Translations under genes and position numbers: made by a program | From: Paludibacter sp. | GTDB lineage: Bacteria > Bacteroidota > Bacteroidia > Bacteroidales > Paludibacteraceae | Reading direction: 5' to 3' | NCBI GenBank assembly: GCA_009787075.1 | Contig: WRGS01000208.1 | Coordinates: forward strand, 1 to 12,513 | DNA: 12,513 nt | Notes under the pieces: model-generated | Told to the model about the DNA's origin: nothing | Seen by the model: only the letters and a program-made list of their open reading frames with translations | The model's database searches: none | Shown: in pieces, positions 1 to 6,470 of the stretch | Numbering within the stretch: position 1 is the stretch's first letter | Layout: each line of letters starts with the position of its first letter

Positions 1-114
1 AGCAAATTCTTTTCCATTAATAGTATGCACGTGATTTTTGTATGCCAGCAGCAATTTGAAAACGATTTTTGTTAATTCTTTAGCATTTTGGTAGTGTTTC
101 AGTGTATAAGATAT
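1..114 (-). pseudogene. IS30-family transposase fragment (partial, left edge)
   Basis: Reading the minus strand from 108 down to 1 gives an open frame of 36 codons that runs off the window. It contains NAKELTKIVFKLLLAYKNHV and, after it, HTINGKEFA. In IS30-family DDE transposases this part of the catalytic core normally reads like ...LLxPYKxxVxTITSDNGKEFA. The match is by memory of the family, not by a search. Two things suggest a dead remnant. A TGA stop lies in frame at 117-115, so the N-terminal part is gone. The expected T-S-D before N-G-K-E-F is missing, which would remove the second catalytic aspartate; an in-frame loss of about 9 bases would explain it. No terminal inverted repeat can be seen because the element continues to the left of the window. 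Confidence 0.6.
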
Positions 115-119
115 TCAAG

Positions 120-148
120 CCTACTGCATTTGTAAATGCGGAATAACG
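120..148. repeat. REP-like mini-hairpin
   Basis: GCATTTGTAAATGC at 126-139 is a self-complementary hairpin (6-bp arms, GT loop) followed by GGAATAACG. A near copy, GCATTTGTAATGC followed by GGCAAAACG, lies at 6299-6320. The shared core and shared downstream flank suggest one dispersed repeat family. It sits directly beside the broken transposase end. Confidence 0.5.
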
Positions 149-172
149 ATAGAAAGTTTTTAGCCTGAATTT

Positions 173-203
173 TTGACCTGTAAGTCTATTTTTACTATCT
201 TTG
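173..203 (+). promoter_or_regulatory. Bacteroidota-type promoter for lysS
   Basis: The -7 element TATCTTTG is at 196-203 and a -33 TTG is at 173-175, 20 bp apart, matching the known Bacteroidota arrangement. Transcription should begin near 208-210, giving a leader of about 55 nt before the lysS ATG at 266. The stretch 189-215 is repeated exactly on the minus strand at 6250-6224. Confidence 0.7.
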
Positions 204-265
204 CAAAATAAAGTTAGTAGTTTAAATTACTTTTACAGAAAAATAACATAAAAAATTGAATATAA

Positions 266-1804
266 ATGGAACATCTTTCAGAACAGGAAATTTTTCGCCG
301 CAATTCTCGCGAGCAGTTGCAGCAAATGGGCATAAACCCTTATCCGGCAGCATTATATCCCACCGATGCTTTTTCGGTTGATATTAAGGCAGAATTTGAC
401 GACAATCTTGAACCAAAACGCCAAGTGTGCGTAGCAGGCAGAATTATGAGCCGTCGCATTATGGGAAAAGCATCTTTTATGGAATTGCAGGACTCAAAAG
501 GGCGCATTCAGATTTACGTTTCGCGCGACGATATTTCCACAGAAGAACAGCCCGAAATGTACAACACGGTTTTCAAAAAATTGCTTGATATTGGCGATTT
601 TATTGGCATCAAAGGTTTTGTTTTCCGTACTCAAATGGGCGAGATAAGCATTCACGCTCAAGAACTTACAGTGTTGAGCAAAGCATTGAAGCCGCTGCCA
701 ATTGTAAAATATAAAGATGGCGTTGCTTACGATGCTTTTGAAGACCCCGAACAGCGGTATCGTCAGCGTTATGTCGATTTGGTTGTAAATGAGGGAATTA
801 AAGATATTTTTCTAAAACGTACAAAAGTTTATCAGTCGATGCGCGAATATTTTAATTGGAAAAATTATGTTGAAGTGGAAACGCCGATTTTACAGCCAAT
901 TCCCGGCGGAGCAGCCGCGCGACCGTTCATTACACATCACAATGCTCTTGACATTGATTTGTATATGCGTATTGCCAACGAATTGTATCTTAAACGTTTA
1001 ATTGTCGGCGGTTTTGAAGGAGTTTATGAGTTTTCAAAAAATTTCCGCAACGAAGGAATGGACAGAACGCATAATCCTGAATTTACCTGTATGGAAATTT
1101 ACGTTGCTTACAAGGATTATAATTGGATGATGAAATTTACCGAAAATATGCTCGAAAAAATTTGTATTGATGTAAATGGCTCAACCGAAATTGAAATCGG
1201 CGGACAAAAAATATCGTTTAAAACGCCGTTTAAACGCATATCAATGCTTGATGCAATCAAAGAACATACAAGTTACGATTTGATAGGAAAATCGGAAGAT
1301 GAAATTCGCGAAATTTGCAAAGCACTGCATATCGAAGTTGATAATACAATGGGCAAAGGCAAGTTGATTGACGAAATTTTTGGCGAATGCTGCGAAAGCA
1401 ACTACATTCAGCCGACATTTATCACCGATTATCCGATAGAAATGTCGCCGCTTTGCAAACGCCACCGTTCAAATCCTGAACTCACCGAACGTTTTGAATT
1501 AATGGTCAATGGCAAGGAACTCGCTAATGCTTACAGTGAACTCAACGACCCGATTGACCAACTTGAACGTTTTCAGGAGCAGTTAAAACTCAGCGAAAAG
1601 GGCGACGACGAGGCAATGTTCATTGATATGGATTTTATCCGCGCGCTTGAATATGGAATGCCGCCGACTTCGGGAATGGGCATCGGAATGGACAGACTTG
1701 TAATGCTTATGACAGGACAAAGTGCAATACAGGAAGTTTTGTTTTTCCCGCAAATGAAACATGAGGCGAATATGATTTCAACAGACAAATCCAATTTGAA
1801 GTAG
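266..1804 (+). CDS. lysS: Lysyl-tRNA synthetase, class II
   Basis: Charges tRNA-Lys with lysine in the cytoplasm through a lysyl-adenylate intermediate. The 512-residue product has the class II layout: an N-terminal anticodon-binding OB fold (about residues 50-140), then the antiparallel-sheet catalytic domain. Motif 1 lies near 202-221 (VEVETPILQPIPGGAAARPF), motif 2 near 259-278 (FRNEGMDRTHNPEF with the ATP-binding arginine), and motif 3 near 468-484 (TSGMGIGMDRLVMLMTG). The DPEQRYRQRYVDL segment typical of LysRS is at 160-172. ATG 266 is chosen because the family N-terminus (ExEIFRRNSREQL) follows at once and a promoter lies upstream. The length fits the general bacterial family; some Bacteroides LysRS proteins are, from memory, longer at the C-terminus. 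Followed 27 bp later by dnaG on the same strand. Confidence 0.97.
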   Translation: MEHLSEQEIFRRNSREQLQQMGINPYPAALYPTDAFSVDIKAEFDDNLEPKRQVCVAGRIMSRRIMGKASFMELQDSKGRIQIYVSRDDISTEEQPEMYNTVFKKLLDIGDFIGIKGFVFRTQMGEISIHAQELTVLSKALKPLPIVKYKDGVAYDAFEDPEQRYRQRYVDLVVNEGIKDIFLKRTKVYQSMREYFNWKNYVEVETPILQPIPGGAAARPFITHHNALDIDLYMRIANELYLKRLIVGGFEGVYEFSKNFRNEGMDRTHNPEFTCMEIYVAYKDYNWMMKFTENMLEKICIDVNGSTEIEIGGQKISFKTPFKRISMLDAIKEHTSYDLIGKSEDEIREICKALHIEVDNTMGKGKLIDEIFGECCESNYIQPTFITDYPIEMSPLCKRHRSNPELTERFELMVNGKELANAYSELNDPIDQLERFQEQLKLSEKGDDEAMFIDMDFIRALEYGMPPTSGMGIGMDRLVMLMTGQSAIQEVLFFPQMKHEANMISTDKSNLK

Positions 1805-1812
1805 AAAAATTG

Positions 1813-1820
1813 TACATTTG
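1813..1820 (+). promoter_or_regulatory. Promoter-like -7 element before dnaG
   Basis: TACATTTG at 1813-1820 matches TAnnTTTG. The only upstream TTTG (1795-1798, inside the end of lysS) is 14 bp away, shorter than usual, so the -33 part is weak. If used, transcription would start only about 5-8 nt before the dnaG ATG at 1832. dnaG may also be read from the lysS transcript, since no terminator is visible between them. Confidence 0.45.
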
Positions 1821-1831
1821 TGCATTAAAAA

Positions 1832-3826
1832 ATGATTGATTTTTCTACCATAGAACAAATTAAAGATGCGGCAAAAATTGAAGATGTCGTGTCCGATTAT
1901 GTTACTTTGCGCCGTAGAGGTACGAATTTGATTGGTTTGTGTCCGTTTCACAATGAGAAAACGCCGTCATTTTCTGTTAATCCTCCAAAAAATATTTTTA
2001 AATGTTTTGGTTGCGGAAAAGGCGGCGATTCTGTGCATTTTATAATGGAAATTGAGCAGTTGTCTTATTTGGAAGCCTTGCGCACTTTGGCAAAAAAATA
2101 CGGCATCGAAATTCGCGAACGCGAGCTCACGCCCGAAGAAATTGCTGCCCGCAGCGACCGCGAAAGTATGCTGATAGTCAATGATTTTGCGCAAAATCAT
2201 TTTCACGAAAATTTGCACAAACATCCTGAAGGGCGTGCTGTAGGGTTGAGTTATTTTGTCGAACGCGGTTTCCGTAATGATATTATTGAGAAATTTCGGC
2301 TCGGTTTTGCGCTCGATTCGTGGGATGCGCTTGCAAAAGCCGCAATATCAGCAGGTTACAAAGAAGAATTTTTGATAAAAACAGGACTTTGTTTTAAAAA
2401 CGAGCGGGACGGCAAACTTACCGACCGTTTTCGCAACCGCGTAATTTTTCCTTTTGTAAATCTTTCGGGAAAAATTGTCGGTTTTGGCGGACGAGTACTC
2501 GTAAAAACCGATAACACAGGAAAATATCTCAATTCTCCCGAATCGGAACTTTATCATAAAAGCAACGAACTTTACGGAATTTTTTTCGCAAAATCGGCGA
2601 TTCAAAAAGCCGACAGATGTTTTCTGGTTGAAGGCTATACAGACGTAATCTCCTTGCATCAAAGCGGAATTGAAAATGTTGTTGCCTCATCGGGCACAGC
2701 CCTGACCGAAGGACAAATTCGTATTATTCAACGTTTTACAAAAAATATTACGCTGATTTATGATGGCGATTCGGCAGGGCAAAAGGCGGCAGAACGCGGA
2801 ATTGATATGTTTCTTAAAGAGGGAATGAATCTTAAAGTTGTGCTTTTACCCGCAGGAGAAGACCCTGACAGTTTTGCTAAAAAAACAAATGCTTCTGATT
2901 TACAGGAATTTATAGAAAAAAATTCTACGGATTTTATTCGTTTCAAAATAAAACTTTTGATGGAGGATGCCGCAAATGACCCTGTCAAACGCGCAACGGC
3001 GATTAGCGATATTTTGGCAAGCATTGCAAAAATCCCTGACCAGATTATTCGCGCCGAATATATTAAGGAAAGCGGCGTTTTGCTCGAAATTGACGAACAG
3101 GAAATTTATTATCAAATAAATAAAATCCGCGCCAAAGAATTTGAGAAAAAACCGCTGAAAAAAGTTGATGAAAGTGCTGAAAATCAGGTAGAAACCTCAA
3201 CGGAAATTGACAGTGGAATAGGTACAAAAACCAATGTAATTTTCGATAAATTGGAATATGGATTGCTGCAATTGCTTGTAAGGCAAGGAAATGAAATAAT
3301 TTTTGAAAACCAAAGCGAGCAAATTACAGTTGCCGAATTTATTTTTGCCGAATTGCAAACCGACAATATAGAATTTCGTAATCTGTTGTACAACAGATTT
3401 TTAAAAGAATATAAAAATAAATATCTTGAAGATAAAAATTCGGTGAACGAATATTTTCGCAGCCATTCCGACCACGCAATTAACGACTTGGCTGTCGATT
3501 TGATGGAAGAAAAATATGTTTTGAGTAAAATTTTTAAGGACAAGAAAAAAGCAGATGAACAATCGGAATTTGAGTTAAAATTGCTTGAAAAAACAAAAAA
3601 CCGTCGCCGCGAACAGTTGAGCCAAACGGTTTCGCGGGTGGTTTTGGAATATAAAAATAATATTATTTTGGAACGTATTCGGCTGAAAATCATTGCTTTG
3701 AAAAATGATTTCGAGAAAAATGATTTTAAAAATGCTGAAGAAATAATGCAGGAACTCAAAAACCTTGAAAATCTGAAAAATATTTTGGCAAAAAAACTCG
3801 GCGAAAGAGTGATTTTAAAAATATAA
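1832..3826 (+). CDS. dnaG: DNA primase
   Basis: Synthesises the RNA primers that start Okazaki fragments and acts with the replicative helicase at the fork. The 664-residue protein has the three expected parts. The N-terminal CHC2 zinc-binding domain has ligands C37, H40, C58 and C61 (CPFH ... CFGC). The RNA polymerase and TOPRIM core follows: KYLNSPES at 231-238, the catalytic glutamate E267 in VEGYTD, the metal-binding DGDSAG at 311-316, and EDPD at 343-346. The C-terminal helicase-interaction region after about 430 is lysine- and glutamate-rich and poorly conserved, as is usual. Length is normal for Bacteroidota primases. ATG 1832 gives the typical start (IDFSTIEQIKDAAKIEDVV). It may be co-transcribed with lysS and is convergent with the hydrolase at 3866-4819, with 39 bp between the ends and no clear terminator hairpin. 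Confidence 0.97.
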   Translation: MIDFSTIEQIKDAAKIEDVVSDYVTLRRRGTNLIGLCPFHNEKTPSFSVNPPKNIFKCFGCGKGGDSVHFIMEIEQLSYLEALRTLAKKYGIEIRERELTPEEIAARSDRESMLIVNDFAQNHFHENLHKHPEGRAVGLSYFVERGFRNDIIEKFRLGFALDSWDALAKAAISAGYKEEFLIKTGLCFKNERDGKLTDRFRNRVIFPFVNLSGKIVGFGGRVLVKTDNTGKYLNSPESELYHKSNELYGIFFAKSAIQKADRCFLVEGYTDVISLHQSGIENVVASSGTALTEGQIRIIQRFTKNITLIYDGDSAGQKAAERGIDMFLKEGMNLKVVLLPAGEDPDSFAKKTNASDLQEFIEKNSTDFIRFKIKLLMEDAANDPVKRATAISDILASIAKIPDQIIRAEYIKESGVLLEIDEQEIYYQINKIRAKEFEKKPLKKVDESAENQVETSTEIDSGIGTKTNVIFDKLEYGLLQLLVRQGNEIIFENQSEQITVAEFIFAELQTDNIEFRNLLYNRFLKEYKNKYLEDKNSVNEYFRSHSDHAINDLAVDLMEEKYVLSKIFKDKKKADEQSEFELKLLEKTKNRRREQLSQTVSRVVLEYKNNIILERIRLKIIALKNDFEKNDFKNAEEIMQELKNLENLKNILAKKLGERVILKI

Positions 3827-3865
3827 AACAAAACCTTTGAATATGGGCTGATGGTAAGGTTAAAA

Positions 3866-4819
3866 TCATTTCCCTTTAAGAATAAAATCAGCAACTGCAC
3901 TGCAAAGTTCAGATTTGATTGGAGAATATGGTCGGCAGTTGGCAGCATACTGCGAAAGTTGATGTGTGGAATTGCATGCGCGGAAAATGTGATTCATATT
4001 TTCAATCACAATCTTGCGGGCGTTTGTATTTGCTTGCGCCAGAAAATTTGCATTGGAAACAGTAATTTGCGCATCGGCGCTGCCTTGAACTATCAAAATC
4101 GGAATTGTGAGTTTTGCAATTTCCGTTTGCGGATTGTATTTAAACCACGAAATAAAAGAATGGTTTAAATTCGGCGGAAAATATTGAGAAAGTCTTTGAG
4201 GTACAAATTCGTCAATTATTTCGCCTTTGGAAAGTTTGTCGATATATTTTTCTGCAATTTCCCTTAATTGCGGCTGCAATTCAAATTGCATCTGCATTTG
4301 CACCCGCAATATATCAGCACGCGGTAAGCCTGCCCCTTCGAGCGAAACATATTTTTTCACATTTTTATTTTCAATGGCGCAAATTATGGCAACAAGCGCA
4401 CCCTCGCCATGCCCAACAAGCACAATTTCCGAAAAATTTGTATTGTCTGCGTAGCGGTTAATCCACCCGTTAAGGTCGGCAACATAACTTTCTATCGTAA
4501 GATTAATTCCATTTCTATCGGCAGCAAGGCTTCTTCCTGTGCCGCGTTTGTCGTAACGAAGAGTAGCAATGCCCCTTTTTGCCAAACTGTCGGCAAGCGT
4601 TTTCAACGCTTGATTTTGAAGTTGTTCGTCAAAATAATTATCTGTTTTACAATCAGGCACAAGAATTGCTAACGGGATATTTCCCTTATTGTCAGGCATT
4701 TGCATTATGCCGTAAATTGTTCCACTCAAAGTGCGCAAACTAATAAATGATTCTGTTTGAGCAAAATTTACATTTGCAAAAAATATTATTAGAAAAAATA
4801 CATTAAAAATTTTTATCAT
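3866..4819 (-). CDS. Secreted alpha/beta hydrolase-fold protein, nucleophile Ser replaced by Gly
   Basis: A 317-residue alpha/beta hydrolase of the small esterase/acyl-hydrolase type. Residues 1-20 form a type I signal peptide (basic start, hydrophobic FFLIIFF core, small residue before QTES), so the protein should be exported to the periplasm. RYDKRGTGRS at 88-97 is the usual segment after strand 4, and the nucleophile elbow follows at 132-141 as IVLVGHGEGA. The elbow should read G-x-S-x-G (often GHSEG in relatives), but residue 138 is glycine, encoded by GGC at 4408-4406. One base change from AGC serine would give this. The other two triad positions look intact: D249 in QGSADAQI and H277 in ENMNHIFR. 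As read, the protein lacks a normal nucleophile, so it is a pseudoenzyme, a recently inactivated copy, or a sequencing error. Substrate is unknown. Divergent from phoH with overlapping promoters. Confidence 0.85.
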   Translation of the reverse strand: MIKIFNVFFLIIFFANVNFAQTESFISLRTLSGTIYGIMQMPDNKGNIPLAILVPDCKTDNYFDEQLQNQALKTLADSLAKRGIATLRYDKRGTGRSLAADRNGINLTIESYVADLNGWINRYADNTNFSEIVLVGHGEGALVAIICAIENKNVKKYVSLEGAGLPRADILRVQMQMQFELQPQLREIAEKYIDKLSKGEIIDEFVPQRLSQYFPPNLNHSFISWFKYNPQTEIAKLTIPILIVQGSADAQITVSNANFLAQANTNARKIVIENMNHIFRACNSTHQLSQYAANCRPYSPIKSELCSAVADFILKGK

Positions 4820-4868
4820 AAAATAAAATTACGATTTTGAATTTACAAATTATTATAGGCACAAACGG

Positions 4869-4899
4869 CAAAAGTATGCAAAAAATTGTGATAATCAAA
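4869..4899 (-). promoter_or_regulatory. Promoter for the alpha/beta hydrolase gene
   Basis: On the minus strand TACTTTTG (4876-4869) matches TAnnTTTG, with TTTG at 4899-4896 as the -33 element, 19 bp upstream. The start would be near 4862, about 43 nt before the ATG at 4819. It overlaps the phoH promoter on the other strand. Confidence 0.6.
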
Positions 4900-4916
4900 T
4901 AAAATTTATAATTTTG
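4886..4916 (+). promoter_or_regulatory. Promoter for phoH
   Basis: TAATTTTG at 4909-4916 matches the -7 consensus and TTG at 4886-4888 lies 20 bp upstream. The predicted start is near 4922, about 20 nt before the ATG at 4944. Confidence 0.65.
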
Positions 4917-4943
4917 TGGTGAAAAAATTTTTAAAACAACAAA

Positions 4944-5885
4944 ATGCACGAAAAAATTATTGAACTGAACGAAAATATCGACCCTGTGCTGTTTTATGGG
5001 GTTAATAATGCAAATATTCTGACTTTAAAAAATCTTTTACCTAAAATAAAACTTTCGGCGCGCGGAGCGATTGTTAAAATTGAAGGAAATGAGTCGGAAA
5101 TTAACAGAACAGCCGAATTTATTCATCAAATTGAAAAATATTGTTTGGAAAACAATGCGCTTACAGAAGAAATTATTGTTGGGATTGTTAAAGGGGAAGA
5201 AATCTTGCCTCAAATAAAGTTGGAAAACCTGATTCTTTATGGCGTAAATGGCAAAAATATTACTGCCCGTACTCGCAATCAACAGCGGCTCGTGGCAGAT
5301 TTTTTTACAAACGATTTACTTTTTGCAATAGGTCCTGCGGGTTCGGGCAAAACATACACCGCTATCGCTCTGGCGGTTAAATCTCTGAAAAACAAAGAAA
5401 TAAAACGCATAATTTTGAGCCGTCCGGCTGTTGAAGCGGGCGAAAAACTTGGTTTTTTGCCCGGCGATATGAAAGAAAAAATTGACCCTTACCTGCAACC
5501 ACTCTACGATGCGCTGCAAGATATGATTACTCCGCTGAAATTGAGAGATTATCTCGAAAATGGTACAATTCAGATTGCCCCGCTCGCTTTTATGCGCGGG
5601 CGGACTTTGAGCGATGCGGTTGTTATTCTCGACGAAGCGCAAAACACTACTGTTCAGCAAATTAAAATGTTTCTTACGCGAATGGGTTTAAATACAAAAA
5701 TGATTGTAACAGGCGATGTTACGCAAATCGACCTGCCGCTTTCGCAAAAATCAGGTTTGCTTGATGCGCTGCATAAATTGCGCAATATCAAAGGAATAAC
5801 CGTGATTGAATTTGACAAATCGGATATTGTCCGTCATCGGCTTGTGCAAAAAATTGTTGAGGCATACGAAAAAGCGGAAAAATAA
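4944..5885 (+). CDS. phoH: PhoH-family P-loop ATPase (YbeZ-like)
   Basis: A cytoplasmic ATPase of the PhoH family, whose members are linked to RNA metabolism and ribosome maturation (YbeZ with YbeY) and in some species to phosphate starvation. The 313-residue protein has an N-terminal KH-like/PhoH-N region (about 1-105) and a RecA-like ATPase core. Walker A is GPAGSGKT at 130-137, Walker B is VVILDEAQN at 226-234, and the sensor-like VTGDVTQID is at 255-263. The family signature LSRPAVEAGEKLGFLPGD is at 158-175 and DIVRHRLVQKIV ends the core at 294-305. Length is typical. ybeY, often a neighbour in other phyla, is not in this window. A small membrane-protein gene follows 25 bp downstream on the same strand. 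The phosphate-starvation name is historical; nothing in the promoter resembles a Pho box. Confidence 0.95.
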   Translation: MHEKIIELNENIDPVLFYGVNNANILTLKNLLPKIKLSARGAIVKIEGNESEINRTAEFIHQIEKYCLENNALTEEIIVGIVKGEEILPQIKLENLILYGVNGKNITARTRNQQRLVADFFTNDLLFAIGPAGSGKTYTAIALAVKSLKNKEIKRIILSRPAVEAGEKLGFLPGDMKEKIDPYLQPLYDALQDMITPLKLRDYLENGTIQIAPLAFMRGRTLSDAVVILDEAQNTTVQQIKMFLTRMGLNTKMIVTGDVTQIDLPLSQKSGLLDALHKLRNIKGITVIEFDKSDIVRHRLVQKIVEAYEKAEK

Positions 5886-5910
5886 ATTATAAATTTAGGA
5901 AGTTAAATTA

Positions 5911-6426
5911 ATGGAAAAAGTAACTTTCAAATTGGAACAAATTATGACTGTTTCAACTACAGTATGGTTTTTCGGTGCGGGATTAATTATTGTAATTGGA
6001 TATTTTGGCGTCAAAATATATTTAGGCGATATTCTTAAAATATTTTCCAACAGTATGACGGCATTATCTATTGCTACTGGAATAATGTTATTAGGGCTTG
6101 GTTATTTGAAAAAATTTAATGAAAAAAGAAAAGTTATTATCGAAATAACAGATAAACAAGATATTGTTTGTATCCGTAACTGCTATTTAGAATTACCAAT
6201 GAGTAGTTTCAATTACTTAATGCAACTTTATTTTGCAAAGATAGTAAAAAAAGTTAACTTGTTTTTCAGGATTTGTAATCCTGAAATAATGAATATTAGC
6301 ATTTGTAATGCGGCAAAACGTGTTTATTTCACATCTCGTTTCTTTCCCTTTCATCCTTTTTCCCTTTCGTCCTTTCGTGCATTCTATCTTTTTGGAGTTT
6401 GTTTAAAAAATTTAAGCAGTTTATAA
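5911..6426 (+). CDS. Small two-helix membrane protein, unknown function; C-terminus probably not original
   Basis: I do not recognise a family. The start at 5911 follows a weak purine stretch (AGGAAG at 5898-5903), one of few Shine-Dalgarno-like sequences here, 25 bp after phoH, so the two may be co-transcribed. Residues 16-37 (TTVWFFGAGLIIVIGYFGVKIY) and 49-66 form two membrane helices, and 68-103 is a soluble segment (KKFNEKRKVIIEITDKQDIV). From residue 105 onward the reading frame runs through non-coding-looking DNA: a 27-bp promoter module in antisense (6224-6250), two REP-like hairpins (6264-6311) and a pyrimidine-rich tandem repeat (6345-6376). The encoded tail is rich in F and S, with no family pattern. 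The natural gene probably ended near 6220, and its 3' end was lost or overwritten. It could also be a decayed gene that is no longer functional. Confidence 0.5.
   Translation: MEKVTFKLEQIMTVSTTVWFFGAGLIIVIGYFGVKIYLGDILKIFSNSMTALSIATGIMLLGLGYLKKFNEKRKVIIEITDKQDIVCIRNCYLELPMSSFNYLMQLYFAKIVKKVNLFFRICNPEIMNISICNAAKRVYFTSRFFPFHPFSLSSFRAFYLFGVCLKNLSSL
6224..6250 (-). promoter_or_regulatory. Antisense copy of the lysS promoter module
   Basis: The minus strand of 6250-6224 is identical over 27 bases to plus-strand 189-215, including the -7 element TATCTTTG (here 6243-6236). It points leftwards into the 3' part of the small membrane-protein gene and phoH. No -33 TTG at normal spacing is evident. No minus-strand gene follows it. 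Confidence 0.5.
6264..6320. repeat. Pair of REP-like mini-hairpins
   Basis: Two hairpins share the loop TGT and the core ATTTGTAAT. The first is TTTCAGGATT / AATCCTGAAA at 6264-6273 and 6277-6286, a 10-bp perfect stem. The second is GCATT / AATGC at 6299-6303 and 6307-6311. The second and its flank (GGCAAAACG) match the element at 126-148. The same-core, different-stem arrangement resembles REP/BIME units mobilised by RAYT transposases; that link is an inference. Confidence 0.5.
6345..6376. repeat. 16-bp tandem repeat, two copies
   Basis: TCCCTTTCATCCTTTT (6345-6360) is followed directly by TCCCTTTCGTCCTTTC (6361-6376); 14 of 16 positions agree. The tract from 6320 to 6390 is strongly pyrimidine-rich on the plus strand. 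It lies inside the doubtful tail of the small membrane-protein frame. Confidence 0.55.
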
Positions 6427-6437
6427 AAATAAAATTA

Positions 6438-6445
6438 TACTTTTG
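6438..6445 (+). promoter_or_regulatory. Promoter -7 element for rlmD
   Basis: TACTTTTG at 6438-6445 matches TAnnTTTG and is followed by CAAAA. The start would be near 6451, about 20 nt before ATG 6471. No clear -33 TTG is present. It lies downstream of the alternative ATG at 6399, which favours the later start for rlmD. Confidence 0.55.
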
Positions 6446-6470
6446 CAAAAAAATTATTTTTTATGTTTTT

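Noticed and set aside
3184..3948. 254-codon minus-strand open frame opposite dnaG
   Set aside because: It lies wholly over the dnaG C-terminal coding region and beyond, is rich in S, F, I and N as a mirror of the Lys/Glu-rich primase tail, and shows no domain pattern.
6399..6470. Longer start for rlmD at ATG 6399
   Set aside because: The extra 24 residues are K/F/I-rich, precede the TRAM domain without family support, overlap the previous frame and lie upstream of the promoter element at 6438-6445.
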